DNA of 64,000 nucleotides from Amaranthus tricolor (GCF_026212465.1 NC_080051.1:21015446-21079445); one strand, 5' to 3'. Positions 12,945 to 25,593 are shown, numbered from the stretch's first letter. Translations and numbers: made by a program. The notes: a model not told the origin generated them from the sequence alone.

Positions 12945-15900
12945 TATGTGATACTACCATTGTGTATACTAAACACACTTACCATTTGTGTAAAAGGCAA
13001 TGAAAGGTAATCAGCCCAATACATAGCCTCCCCTACCTCTGCCTTAACCTTTTTAACTTTCATATTCTCCTCCTGCAAAATAATTTAATTTCACACAATT
13101 AATTCTTAATCCAAATCTTAATTATACCATATTAACCCTTACTAGCCCAAATGGCCAATACATATCCTCCCAACCCAAATGATCGTGGGTTTGGAAACAT
13201 CAGATATACGCAACTTTATTTATGTTAGTGATAACAAAAACATTTTTTATTAACTTGTAATAGCAAATATCATCTAAAATTTAACGTAATAAAAAGTTGA
13301 ATAATTTAATCTCACCGTTAATTGTTGTAGGGCTAATGGAGAATCTGATAAGAATTTAATGGCTAGGGTGATAAGAAGTGGAACAGAATCTTCCCCTGGT
13401 ATCATCATATCAATCACATTATCAGACATTAAATCATCTGTTAATTGTCCACTTTGGTCACTTAATAATACTTCTAATACATCATTTGGGTCATCTCCTG
13501 CCTTCATTTTATTCCTTTTTGCTTCAATTTTTTTCTTCACTAATTTCACCATTTCCTTTTTAGCCTGTACACATGAAAACATTAGAATCAAACTATGATC
13601 ACTAAATTTACCTAATACTCTTCTATCCGTTTGAATTCGCTATATAAAGCAAGTTGAATTTGTTAGGCTGTGACAATTCGTCTTGTAATCATCCTATGAG
13701 CCCATTGTATGGACACACTCATGACACCCGTGGGCTCAGGCCCACAAACCCACGGGCAATGAGCGTTGACTTGCATACAACACTTGATGAGTTTCACTCT
13801 TTTCTCAAAATCATATGGTATTAGGAGGATTACCTGTCAAATATTATATACAAGTCCACAACCCAATATTTGAGTGATAATGGGTCTTCCTCACATGTAA
13901 AGTATTTCCAACAGAACTGAGAGATTATTAGAAGTTATTTTGTGGTATCATTCCTGACATTTTATGGCCCCTAGTCAAAACGAAAGAAATAGACCCTCTT
14001 TACAGTGGGTCGATTAATTATGGTCTTTAATAGGTGCTTGGCAAAATGATAAAAATTATCCTATATATTATAGTTATCCTACGTGACAATATTGTTGAGT
14101 TGGGGTATTGAGCCTCTTTCTGCCTTTGAGTTCTAGGCAAATGTCTATCTTACTTATGGTTAAAAACGATCCTGCATTCTCTAGCAAATTCAAAGAGATA
14201 AAAAGACTCTTTTACCAAGTAATGCTTGTAAAAAAGTTAAAGTGTATGTACCTTTAATGATCTATAAAGTTGAGTTCCAGGTAAGTTTATGGGCAAGGAC
14301 ATAAGCCCAGAAACAAACTCTTGGAATTGACTTTTCAAGTACTGCATTTCCTTTCCTGGGTCCAGACTAATCAATGCTTTCACCAATACTTGAAAAGCAA
14401 TCTGTTGATATAAAAAAAAAAACCATAATTAGCACTACTAATAAGATTAATAATTAGACCAAAAAGAACATAACAATCATGTTAACATAGTACTCTAATC
14501 ACTTTAGTCTTGCTTTCCTAGACACTACTAATCACCATTTTGACTCCTTTTTTAGGTTTAACTCTTAAATTTATCTTTTTCTATTTATTTCAAGTTTAGG
14601 ATAAGTTGAATTCTTTGAATTAAACCAAATATTGTCATGTGTATACAAAACTCTTACCTAAAGTTTAATATGGGGTCGGAGCGAAGCCAGAAAACAAAAT
14701 TTATAGAGCGAAAATATATTCAAAAAAGTCATCTAGAAGACCTAATCTTTTAATCTCGTACAATAATAAAACTTTCCTTACCATATATAATCAAAAAATT
14801 TGCAGCTAAACTTAAAAACATGAACTACACAAAGCAGTATCGTTTCTAATATTTTACGGGTCTTAGACAAAATGAAACAAATGGACCTTTTATAGAAAGG
14901 TCTATTTCAGTCTGTAACGAGTGTATGAAAAAAGTAGTACAATTCTATAATTATTAATCTACATCAACACGACAACATTGCTGAATTGAGATATTGGACC
15001 CCATCCTAGCTCTGGACAACCTTGCCTAGGGTAGGAACGGCCCTGTTACATGGGTAGTTTGTGGGCCTTGATGCTAGCCCTATTGAAAGCTTCGCTCAAT
15101 GAATCAGATATACACAATCTTATGTCAATACTCAATAGACAAATAGATTAATAATGTGGAAGAGGGGGACTCACTTGTTTAGCTTCATCTTGGATGAAAA
15201 TGGGGGAGTGACTATGATCAGTCCATTTATCCATAGCCAATTGGACATAACTTTGCATGTCTTTAGTGATTTGAGCTTTAAGATGTGATAATTTAAAGAA
15301 GGATCCAACAAGTCCATGGAATCTTCTTTGTAAACTTCCATTAATGAGAAGAATTGAAGACTTTCCCATCAATTCTGTTACTGTTTTTGGGTAAGAAGGC
15401 ACAAATAACTTTGCATCACTCTGTAATATAAACCTGTTCACTTCTGCATCTGTTGATATTATAGTCTGTTTCCCAAATATGTGAGACTTGAATACCTTAC
15501 CATACCTTGTAAAACAAAAGAAAATAACATTTACCCACTAAAATTAACCTTAAAGGGTATTCAAATATAACAAAATGTTTGAAAAATAAATGGAAAAAAT
15601 TGTGATTATGTTAAGAGTTTATAGCATATTTTGGGTCTCAACTATCGGCTTAAACTTTTGTTTAAGTTGGTTCCTTTATATGATATCAGAAGTTAGCATG
15701 ACAAGAGATTATGAGTTCGAATCTCAACTACCCCTTATTTAAAGTAGAATATTCAGCGCTAGATATGAGGAGGGTCTGTGCAGCTATGGTGCATCTATAT
15801 TTTTAGCCAAAAAGACTCTAGTGATAGAACGTGTTAGAGTATATAATATATCTTGAGGCCACAACCATCAGTTTAAGCTTTTGGTTGAGTTAGTTCTTGA

Positions 15901-16194
15901 AAGATTATTTATAGGTATGATTAGTACTTACAAACGACGACGTTTATCCATAAAGCTTTCAGGATGATCTGAATAGGCACAAGAGATGAACTCCATGGTT
16001 TCACCAAGTAGAGGCCATCCAAAAGTGCCTAAAGGAAGTATTGGAGAAGAATTATTACTTACTACTTTGGGGAAGTTTTTTGAGGATGAGTTTATGAGTT
16101 TAGGTTTCCTAAGAAGATGGAAAATGTAAGAAAGAAATGGTTTTGCTGTTGCTGCAATGACAAAAGCAATCAAAATCCAGCAGAGAATGTCCAT
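10774..16194 (-). CDS. CYP90D1: Cytochrome P450 of the CYP90D1 type, brassinosteroid C-23 hydroxylase
   Basis: Eight exons on the minus strand: 16194-15932, 15505-15175, 14401-14252, 13564-13316, 13072-12983, 12729-12544, 11740-11619 and 10867-10774. All junctions are GT-AG with matching phases (1485 nt, 494 aa, the same length as Arabidopsis CYP90D1). An N-terminal membrane anchor (residues 1-28) precedes the [16 protein letters not shown] and [13 protein letters not shown] motifs. Then come [36 protein letters not shown], the I-helix [18 protein letters not shown], ExxR as ETLR (365-368), FNPWRW, and the haem loop [10 protein letters not shown] with Cys442. CYP90C1/D1 enzymes hydroxylate C-23 of campestanol-derived precursors such as 3-epi-6-deoxocathasterone at the ER. 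The D1 assignment over C1 rests on remembered sequence likeness. A TATA box sits at 16256-16248. Introns carry transposon relics and a (TA)n tract. The gene looks intact. Confidence 0.95.
11341..11403. repeat. Tandem duplication of a 34-bp unit
   Basis: GGTCTCTAACAGCTTATAAA followed by GTGTGCACAC is repeated at once as GGTCTCTAATAGCTTATAAA plus GTGTGCACAC, separated by AAAA. It is followed by CATTTTC...ATCGATGTGGGATAACTCATCCCAACA. A related single unit occurs at about 34551-34640 (CCTCTAATGAGCTACAAAGT, TTCATCGATATGGAG, CATCCCAATAA). It lies in intron 7 of the CYP90D1 gene. Confidence 0.8.
12870..12942. repeat. (TA)n microsatellite in CYP90D1 intron 5
   Basis: About 36 TA units, lying between exons 5 and 6 of the P450 gene (intron 12982-12730). 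Confidence 0.97.
13665..13925 (-). mobile_element. Relic of the TGTTAG-type inverted-repeat element (interior part)
   Basis: Reverse-complement matches to the interior of the complete element at 35756-36138 include GTGACAATTCGTC, the ATGGACACAC...GGGCTCAGGCCCAC segment, and CCTCACATGTAAAGTATTTCC. The terminal repeats are not recognisable here. It lies in intron 3 of the CYP90D1 gene. Confidence 0.6.
13955..14165. mobile_element. Small non-autonomous element relic (hAT-like?)
   Basis: The segment TTTTATGGCCCCTAGTCAAA, AATAGACCCT, TGTTGAGTTGGGGTATTGAG, TTCTAGGCAAATGTC is shared with 14845-15055 (TTTTACGGGTCTTAGACAAA, AATGGACCTT, TGCTGAATTGAGATATTGGA, CTCTGGACAACCTTGCCTAG). The two diverged copies sit in introns 3 and 2 of the same P450 gene. 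The second ends GGAACGGCCCTG, which resembles hAT-type termini. Confidence 0.5.
14845..15055. mobile_element. Second copy of the small element at 13955-14165
   Basis: It has the same order of shared blocks as its sister copy and ends near GGAACGGCCCTGTTAC. It lies in CYP90D1 intron 2 (15174-14402). Exact ends and a target duplication are not visible. Confidence 0.5.
15614..15903 (+). mobile_element. TGTTAG-type inverted-repeat element relics, two left ends in tandem
   Basis: Two stretches in the same orientation (about 15614-15680 and 15833-15903) match the left terminal repeat of the element at 35756-36138. The shared words are GTTTAAGTTGGTTCCTTTAT and GTTAGAGTATATAATATATC, each followed by an AAGCTTTTGGTTGAGTTRGTTC-like block. 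They sit in intron 1 of the CYP90D1 gene (15931-15506). The arrangement suggests a rearranged or nested insertion. Confidence 0.6.
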
Positions 16195-16247
16195 TTCTGG
16201 ATGAGTGTTGGTTAGGTTTAGTTGCACATTCTGTACAAGTTTAAGAG

Positions 16248-16256
16248 CTTTATATA
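16248..16256 (-). promoter_or_regulatory. TATA box of the CYP90D1 gene
   Basis: TATATAAAG on the minus strand lies about 54 bp upstream of the ATG at 16194. That leaves a leader of only about 25-30 nt if transcription starts at the usual distance. The box is followed downstream by the P450 reading frame and preceded upstream by the (TA)n tract. Confidence 0.6.
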
Positions 16257-16298
16257 GGACAATATGTCCCATTGTTAATTAAGGTCTTAATTCTAGTT

Positions 16299-16419
<121 letters not shown>

Positions 16420-18512
16420 GGATCCAATGAGAAAATGTTGAAAATAGGAAGAGTAAGAAGGACTTTACACCCTTAATTTCACTAAAATAAAAAAAAATCT
16501 ATAGTTACGATTGAGCCAAAAATACATAATGGTAAAAGTCAGAATAATAATTATGACATAAATTTTTAGAATGTTCTTGCTTTATAACATAGTATCTTTT
16601 TTGTATATATATAGTAACAAAACAAAATCAAACAAAAATTCTTCTCATCCTTCTTATTTTAAAATCCTTCTTATTTGATTTGATGATCTTCGCTATTAGG
16701 GGACACTTAAAATTATTTATTTAGTTTTCATAAGAGTGAAGTTACATACATATATTCAAGTATTCAACTTAAAATTTTTTTATACAAACAAGTCAAATAT
16801 AAATGATACCCTATTTTCCCTTCTTTTCATATCTACTTGTTTCAAACATTTCAATGTGAACTTAAAATGAAACTTAAAAATGAAATAGCCTCAATCATGG
16901 AATGTTTTTTGATATTTTTAAAATTGGTACGTAGAAAATACATATTGAGAAGAATATATAATACATATATATGTAATTTTTGATATAGATTGATGAAAAC
17001 TCAAAGTCAAAGTTTAACTCTAATTTAAAGATTTAATTTGAGAAAAACATATGAAATTATAGGAAATGGAATAATATTTTTTTCCTTTAGAAATTACAAT
17101 ATTTTTGTTTTTTATTCGTTTTATTTATTTTGTCAATTTTTTTTATTGATATTATCTCCACCACTCTCTTTACTTTTAATCCAAATATAAATTTCTTTTA
17201 TTAACATCCACAAAAATTTAATAATTCTACCACTATTAACTTTTTCAATAAAATCGACAATTTCAAAGCAACGAAGATATCGGAGCAATAAACTGTATGC
17301 AAAAATCTTTTATAGACTTCATATTATTTTAATATACACTAACCTAACTAATAATAGACTTATGAAATAAAAATATAATTATTTTACAGTAAAATTAAAA
17401 TAATTTAAATCAAATTGATACATGACTTTATCTTAAGTAAAAGATTCCATTTTATATAGCCATGTTTTGGTGTTTAGTAGAGGGGCCAGATAGAGAAGTA
17501 ACATAAATGATAAATAAAGTAGCGCTACTTATTAGTTTGCATGGATATGCGCACGGGCGCCGAACCTAAAATAATTGATTACTAATACTTGTTTAGTTTA
17601 AAGATTTGATCATTGTTCAAACATACGTTTAATCTAATCTAAAACATTTATTCTTATACCTTAAACGACAAAAAAGATATTGACGTATACTTGTATAGTA
17701 CAAAGTTAAGTTATCTTCCTACCTCCTCCAAGTATATTATTTTGATACTAAGTTCTGTAAGTGATCCTTTTATCTATGTATTTTCATTGCTATCCACGAC
17801 ATTTCATTTTATTGACGTATAATTGGTTGTTGATTGTTTTAGTTGGTTTATTTAACTGTTAAAATATTGGTTATTTTTACTTTTAAGTTAGCTGAAAAAG
17901 CCAGCTGTTTGTGGCGATGTTTCGTAAATTTTAATAATGGCTATTGTTTCAGTAATGAAACGAGGAAGTGCAAAAGAAACTTAAAATACCTAAAGATAGG
18001 GGTAATTGGGGACAACTACCAGTATGCTTAAAGTGCTTATGATCTTTCTGCTGATGAGACCTCAAATCCTACAATACAAAATTAGTCTTGTCCGAGGTAA
18101 TTTCCAGGAAAACCTCTCCGACGCTCAAGTCAGACCAGGAAATAAAAATCAATGAATTTATAATGATTGAATGAATACAAGATTAACGGATTATAGGATG
18201 AGTTCAGATTAATCGAATGAATATTTGGTTAAATATAAGGGCGGTGTATTTTTACGGAGTAACAGCAGGAATATAAAAGCTTCGGGGTAAATGAATGATG
18301 CAATTAGTATTTATAATGGTAGAATAGAGGTTGGTTAATGAATCAAGGGACACCATGGGCATGATCGGTGGTAGTGGAGAGTAGTGGATAGTTATTTTAG
18401 GAGGTTAGTGACCAAAATGGGTGGTTTAGGGTTTGGCTAAATAAATTATAGGTTTATTTATGACCCCATGACATCTATTAAATATTTATTAGAGAAAAAG
18501 TGAGCCAACAAG

Positions 18513-18705
18513 CCAAAAGCCAACAAAAAAAAAACTAGTTGGAGCAGCTTTTTGATTTTGGCTTAAAAGCCAATTTTTCAGCTGCTTTAAAACTCATTAA
18601 CCAAACACTTATTTTGACTGTTTAACCAATTAACAAACCAAAAAATCAAAAGTCAAAAGTCAACCAAAAAGCTAAGAAAAAACCATAAACCAAACACACT
18701 CATGG
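18513..18705. mobile_element. MITE-like element with GTTTGG-type ends
   Basis: The segment contains AAGCCAATTTTTCAGCTGCT, TTAACCAAACACTTATTTTG and ends ACCATAAACCAAACACACTC. Its vocabulary (AGCAGCT, AACCAAACAC) overlaps that of the elements at 32819-33028 and 54292-54526. The ends are approximate. Confidence 0.4.
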
Positions 18706-19789
18706 AGTGAAAGTTTCGATTGCATGATATCACCACTCTTTTTAGCATCAAAGAAATAAAGAGGTATTAAAAAAACATAAAATTAGGTAATAAATAGAGA
18801 AAAAAATAAATTGTAAGAATAAAATTAAAAATAGTTTAAATATAAGAATGAGTGAATCATTATTCAAAAATAAAAATAATATAAAATAAGCTAAATAAAA
18901 CAAATAAATAACAAAGTAAATGAATGAGAGAGAGGTAGTAAGAAATTGAAAGTAAAAAACATTTAATCTATGTAATAACATTAATTATGTAAATTTGTGT
19001 CATTTCATGATGAATTATTTCAATTTGATATTTTTTTAGAAACTTTTTATAAGTTTATATATTTATGTATATATAGCTCTTATGATTACATATATCATAA
19101 TTATAATTTTTTAATGCGGTTTTGACATTTGATATCTCAAGTAAACACTCTTTTTTACTCTTAATGTCAATTAATCCCGCTTAATATAATACGATCAGTA
19201 GTCATTTCACAACGAATTTCGTACTTAGAGTCATGATATGTGTATTGTCATAGAGTTATTAGAAAAGAGTAGAATGATTGAAAAGTTTAGTTGTTTAACG
19301 TATATTATATTTATTTATAGTAAAAAATATAAATGTAAATGATACATTGTAATAATTAGAAAATAAATGTTATCCTAATTACTTAATATATATTAATATG
19401 ATCATTATCATTATGTACATTACCAATATTTATAGTTACACCCGAATTTCCAACCCCTTAAACGAAATCAAAAATTAAGAAGGAAGGGAGGAAATTCAGG
19501 TGTTACATACAAATTATCTCCGACGATATTCAAGAATACAATATAAACTTACCTAATAGATGGAGCTAGGAACTTAATTAAAGAATGAATAAATCCTAAC
19601 TAACCACTAAGAAACCGCTTGGAATTGGAACCTAAATCAAAATCGAAACTAGAACCCAACGATCTGAATCAGGCTCTAGAATTTTAGGTTTCGGAACTGG
19701 AACCGACCCAACCCAGACTTGGCCATCACCACTTGTAATAAAAAAATTCAAACAGACAAATACCATGTTGATAGCAAATTGATAAAATC

Positions 19790-20037
19790 ATACTTCTTCT
19801 GTTTCATTATATTTGCTACATTTAACTTTTTACGCAACTTAATGCGTTATTTTGATCATTTATATATTGAATTATGTATAACTAAAAATTATATAAATTT
19901 AATATCATGAAAATACGTGATTAAACGATGCAAAAAAAATCTTATCTGACTATATTTTTTCTGACACATTAACCACAATATATAGAATAAGCTTGAACTA
20001 AAAATAATACTAATAACCATAATATAACAAAAACAGA
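19790..20037. mobile_element. Stowaway-like MITE, diverged
   Basis: It opens TACTTCTTCTGTTTCATTAT with ATTTGCTACATTTAAC and shares its interior (AACTTAATGCGTTATTTTGA, TATATATTGAATTATGTATA, GACTATATTTTTTCTGACAC) with the element at 42103-42359. The right end is decayed. Confidence 0.6.
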
Positions 20038-21234
20038 ATTAATACTACAATGAAGTAAATATGTATAGTATCATCAATCATATTATATGTATGATGCAAA
20101 AGGAATGATAATACAAGAAATACCTAATCTATTCTATAATAAACGGTGGAATGAGATGGGAGTAAATAGCACCTTGAGCTATTTAGATGATATCCTGGTC
20201 AGCAATGCACCTTTACTACAAAAGATGCTAAGCAAGATCCTATGCACCGCTTTCGTTCAGGATTTCTTGTCTAATTGTCTAATAGTAGTATTTCTTTGTC
20301 CCAGTTATTTTGTATCATAATTTGAAATTATTGCAAAATAAATAAAACAAAAAAAAATATTATTTTTACACAACCACAAAAATATATGCAATTATATAAT
20401 GTTAGTGGGTATATCTTGCTTTTTGTAGCCGTTTTGTTTCATTCAAAGTAAACCCTCAAATTTAAGAGCTACTTTTCAACCATCTTAATCCATACTTTTA
20501 CATATATCATTTTAGTGACCTTTAGACCACCTTGGTGGTTAGGGTACTCTAGAATGGTCGTTCTCAAGCATGGTTCATAGATGGTCCTAACTTTATTACT
20601 AGTACATATTTCTTAAATTATACCTATACTAGTTTAGGAGTACTGTCATCAGAAAATTTATATTATGACAAAATTAAAAGTTTATTCCTTTAAAAGTATA
20701 TGACAAAATCAGTTTAGTTAATTTTAATTCATTATATAATGACAAAGAATTTATATTTTCTAATTACTAATCAATTTAGTTTAGTTCACTTCATTTCAAC
20801 TTTATTCATTTCAATTTAGTTTAACACTCATTTCCCTTTTGGTTTCATATTTCACAATCATATAATTCACTACAAAAGTCAATTCTATTTAATCAATACA
20901 ACTCAATTTATTTAATTTAATTCGGTACATTTTAATTAGTTCAATTGTAAATATACTTAGAGAACAAGCTCAAAATCACATAAACAAGCTTAATTATTCA
21001 ATCTTAAATCACAGATACCACTTCTTTATAAACTTGATTAGTAACTAAACTTGACATCATATACTTCTTAAAATTAGATTGAAAGAACGTGAACTTTGTT
21101 ATTGCTTCTGAAAAACACACCCATTTTATCAATGAAACTTACAGCCCATGTAATCGCATGAGTATAAAGTGCAAGGCGGAAATTAGTATCACTGAGATAC
21201 CTACATTACTATAACCCCAAGTTTTTAATTTAAA

Positions 21235-21480
21235 ACTCAGAAATATATGTGGCTCAACGGATAGAGTATCTGCATGTAAAGCAGAAGGTTTGGGGTTCAA
21301 CCCCTACTAAATGCAGGTATTAATTGGGGGATTTATTGATTGCGTGCATCTCTCTTTACTCCCTCCTTGGAGAAACGGGCATAATTTGTCCCTATCTTTT
21401 AGGAAAAAGAAAACCTCCACTCAAACCCTGCCTTATGCGGATACTAGGAGTGTCCTTTACCTTTTACCATTTTACCCTAC
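21235..21480 (+). repeat. tRNA-derived SINE (or tRNA pseudogene with SINE body)
   Basis: An RNA polymerase III type head is visible: an A box-like GTGGCTCAACGGATAGAGTA, an anticodon arm TCTGC-ATGTAAA-GCAGA (loop anticodon GTA), and a perfect T arm GGGGTTCAACCCC containing the B box. No acceptor stem pairs across the unit, so it is not a working tRNA gene. A body follows with CTTTACTCCCTCCTTGGAGA and CAAACCCTGCCTTATGCGGA, ending in TTTACC repeats near 21480. This head-body-simple-tail layout is that of a SINE. Confidence 0.65.
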
Positions 21481-21749
21481 ACTAACTTAAAAAGATAGAA
21501 CACATGCTTGTAAAAGAATGGAAATGAGAGGAAAACCTTCCTTTTATATGGCATGTTTGTTATTAGAAATAATCTACAACATTATCTAGAAGCTAAGAGA
21601 AAATATCTAAACTTATAAAGAAGCTAATCTAGAGATCTCTACATAGGAAGGTTATAGTATAGCAAAATCTACAAAAATAGATAATGTGACTAATGTCACC
21701 AACATACTTCGCCTATAAATACATGATTGTAGTTCTCAATTGTGCAATG

Positions 21750-21856
<107 letters not shown>

Positions 21857-22194
21857 TACTTAAAATTTTTCACTCAAGGTTTTTCAACAATGTTTAATAA
21901 GATTTAAATTAACTTATAACCTTAAAATTAATTATCAGCAAAGAGAACACCACATAGGTAATTCAAATATCCAAAGTCCTTACAAGCGACTATTTTCTCT
22001 ATCTCACTCATTTAGCCTCATTTGCTATTTAATTTAATATGTCTTATTTTATTTCATTTTATTTTTGAATAATGATACACTATTTTTTTTTAATTTATCC
22101 ATATTTTTAACACTCTTTTAATTTCCTCAACACAATTTCCTATTTTCCTTCATTTATTACTAAATACTAAATAGGAGTATATAGTACTTTCATA

Positions 22195-22456
22195 CTCCCT
22201 CCAATTTACTACTAATGTCCTATTTGCTTTATCCACTCTATCCAATGCACTTATTCAATCTTTAGAAGTATCTCTAATTGTGCATTATTAAAAATTATGG
22301 AAAGTTGATATGAATAATCCTTGCATTGAGACGAATCAAATAAGATCCCACATGACTATATTTTAACTTATAGATTTATAATAAAATGGAAATTAAGTAT
22401 AAGAGATGAATAGTGTCCAAAAAGCAAATGAGACGTAAGTGCTGAATTGGAGGGAT
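22195..22456. mobile_element. Stowaway-like MITE
   Basis: It starts TA|CTCCCTCCAATTTACTAC and ends GAATTGGAGGGA, an inverted terminal repeat. It shares interior words (GACTATATTTTAACTTATAG, GTGTCCAAAAAGCAAATGAG) with the copy at 52515-52772. The right TA duplication is degraded. Confidence 0.75.
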
Positions 22457-22495
22457 TATTTTTCTTTATTATTGATCCAATGGAATAGAATAGCA

Positions 22496-22734
22496 CTCCC
22501 TCTTATTCAATCTATTAGTCCCATTTATTTTTTTCACATTTGCTGAGATAATATTTTAATCCTTAATATCTCTAATTATGCTTAATTAAAAATTATGAAA
22601 ATTTAATATTAATAATCCTTATATTGAGATGAATTAAAGAAGATTCTATTTAACTATATTTTAACTTGTAGATTAACAATAAAATATATATTAAGAGTGA
22701 TAAGTGAATAATAACCAAAAGTAAATGGATGGAG
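22496..22734. mobile_element. Stowaway-like MITE, diverged
   Basis: It starts CTCCCTCTTATTCAATC and ends AGTAAATGGATGGAG|TA. The interior ACTATATTTTAACTTGTAGA matches the neighbouring copy at 22195-22456. The two elements lie almost side by side. Confidence 0.65.
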
Positions 22735-23059
22735 TATGATAGTTTAGTCACTACTGGACGCAGACACGCAGTGACAGTGGGATGGAGGGACGTCCCCTGT
22801 CCTTGTTCCACTCGTGTGGCCGGCCATGTGATAATTAATGCAATTTCCAACCCATATCTCCGCATCATTTCTAACCAACAAATCTTTCCCTAAAATCCAT
22901 TTTTTGACAGAACCAAAGTTTAAAGACTATACTTGGATTCATTATCATCATTTTATTATTTTATTTATAAGATATGCTTATTTTAAATTTAATATATGAA
23001 CTATTTATATACTCATTAAACTTTTATGTGGAACCACATATATTGCGAATCAACTTAAA

Positions 23060-23325
23060 ATATTCTCTTCTATTCTCTTTATTTGTACTATTTGGTTTTA
23101 ACATATTTGTTAATGCATATTTTTAATCTTAAATATCTCTAATTGTGCTTGAGTAAAAATTATAAAAAGTTGATATTAATAAAACTGACAATAAGACGAA
23201 TTAAACAAGATCCCATATGAATATGTTGTAACTTATAGATTAAGAATAAATCACATAATAAGAGTGATTGATAAATAGTATTGAAAAATCAAATAGATAA
23301 GTAAAGCAAATAAGAGGAAGTAATA
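23060..23325. mobile_element. Stowaway-like MITE, decayed ends
   Basis: The interior AATATGTTGTAACTTATAGA and the ending AGTAAAGCAAATAAGAGGAA match the Stowaway-like family in this window. The left end (TTCTCTTCTATTCTCTTTAT) is diverged. Confidence 0.5.
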
Positions 23326-24477
23326 ATTATTTTTTAATAATTATATTTACTGTACTTATTAATTAATATAAAATATTATTTTTATATCTTTTAATGTTGC
23401 TCTGCACTTAAATAACGTAGAGTTGTAGAACAAGTTCAAAGGACTTTCTCAGATTTATATATTTATTGAGTTGCATACATATATATCCTTTAGCAACTAA
23501 TATTCAAAAGGTGGTCATAGGTACCAACATGATACTCTTATCTTAAATATATATCAAAAGTTATTCAAATTCATCTTTGCAGATGTTTTGTTTTTATTGG
23601 AGACTGAATACCACTTTTCAAAAAATATCATAGATTTAATTCTCATTTAGTCTCCTCCTCTCACAGGCTGACATGTAAGCCAAAAAAAATAATATCACCA
23701 AACGATATTTCTAAACAATAGTCGGAAGTAAACACACATACATCAAATTTTTATGAAGTTTTATTTCAAAAAAAAAAGCCAAAAAAAAAACTTAAATAGA
23801 AGTATTATGGAGTAGATAAAAATGTATTTTTCCATTTCAAACACTCATTTTCTTTATTTATTTAGTCATGCCTTATAAAATAGGGAAACTTTCCAATAAC
23901 CTTCCAAATTAAAGGTCATCATGGAGAGTATAAATCAAATATTAATTGTCCTTAAATGTAGCATGTATATTTTTATCTAGTTCCTACTAGCCTAAAGGTC
24001 ATGCTCTAATTTGTACAAAAGTAAGGTCAAATCTAATAATGATGGTAATTAATTAAGAGCTTAACTCCTTTTGAGAAAACTAAAAAATAGAAAGAAATAC
24101 TTCTTTCCAAGTCCAAGAATTTCCCTTTTGGCTATTGATAGGTTTGATTCAACTGTCAAAAATCCTTTTGAGTATGTACCTAACTTCATACTATAATACT
24201 CCAAGTATAATAATAGTATATGATGATGATTGATGATATGTATATATACAAGGTGGAGTAATACATATATGTAATTTAAATAATAGAGATAGCTAGTTGT
24301 AATCAAAGGCAATGATGATTTCATTGCATTAAGATACTTCCTCCCTTCTTCATTCTTAACTTTACAATCAATGTAGGATTAGGTGCTTAATTAGATGTCT
24401 ATTGTTAATTTGCTTTAATTTATATTATTTTTATTCTTCATGGTTTTTAGGTGCAAAGTATTACCATGCGCCAAAAC

Positions 24478-25110
24478 TAGGGATGAGTAAGGGTCTTGGA
24501 CCCTAAGGTCGACCCTTATTTTAAGGGTTTGGGTTTATTTATTTTTGGACTCTATGGATTTGGGTCGGATTTGATCCATGACCTTAGGGTCCGGGTCTAC
24601 ACGTTTGAGACCCAAATTCGACTCAGATTCGACCCATGGATCCATTTACATCTTTTTAAAAAAAATTATATATTAGCTGTCATGTGTATTTAATTGTTTG
24701 ATTTAAAATTTTGTTATATTTTTAACATTACGTGATTTTGAACTTTGTCGATTCATGTAATTTAAAATGTAGTAATTGTATCTATACTTTAAAAATTAAA
24801 GACTTGATAAATATTTTGTTATAAGAATTTGAATGTTGGAAAACTTCATATATTTCGCTCAATTAGTATAAAGTATTAGAACATCCTCGTTAGTAAAAAA
24901 TGTTTAAATAATTTTATACGAATGGTCGAAAATTGTACTTCATAATATATTTTAAAAAAATTTTTAGGAAAAAAAATAAAATTGTTCTAGACCCAAATCT
25001 AGACCCTAGACCCACCAAACCCTAAGGGTCTGAGTCCGGGTCTGGGACTGATAAAAAAATTAGAATTTGGATCTGAGTCTTGCTGGACCCGACCCATGTC
25101 CTTCCCTAAC
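24478..25110. mobile_element. Inverted-repeat element rich in GGGTC/GACCC
   Basis: It begins TAGGGATGAGTAAGGGTCTT and ends GACCCATGTCCTTCCCTAAC, so the two ends are imperfect inverted copies. Near each end lie runs of GGGTC and GACCC words (for example GGACCCTAAGGTCGACCC at 24499-24516, and CAAACCCTAAGGGTCTGAGT at about 25017). The A/T-rich centre has no open frame. It looks like a 630-bp non-autonomous DNA transposon. Confidence 0.6.
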
Positions 25111-25593
25111 CAAAACCCACCTAGATATTGAATAATGAATGTTTTTTTTGTTACTGTGTAGGCTGCCTGACAGAGGAGGAAGATTAGGTGAGAATCAAAC
25201 TTATGTCGTTTTCTAAAAATAATATTTATTCTTCAACTGAAATAATACTTGATTTTCAAAATAAGGGTATTATTAAACTATAAATTTATAATGTGTAAAC
25301 ATTATTTTATGGTAAGTTATATATTGGGTTTGCGTGTCGAATTAATATCAATTTGGGTTCATTGTTATCGATCAAGTTAGAATTCAAGTTGGGATGAATT
25401 AGCTTAACTTCTCGTGCCTCGAATATCTTAGAGAATATTTTTATACTTATCATGGAAAATATGATGCTTAAAATTGATGAAAACAAATATTTATTAATTT
25501 ATTGAATATATTTTTTTTACCCTTATGATTTTTAGCAGAAAAAATAAGCATAATTGTAATATATGTCATAGGGATTAACGTCTTTAATATATA

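Noticed and set aside
20087..20320. 77-codon plus-strand frame
   Set aside because: It looked mildly protein-like (NTLSYLDDIL-type words), but no splice context or family supports it.
21241..21310. Functional tRNA-Tyr gene
   Set aside because: The anticodon and T arms look right, but no acceptor stem pairs and plant tRNA-Tyr genes carry an intron. SINE head or pseudogene is more likely.
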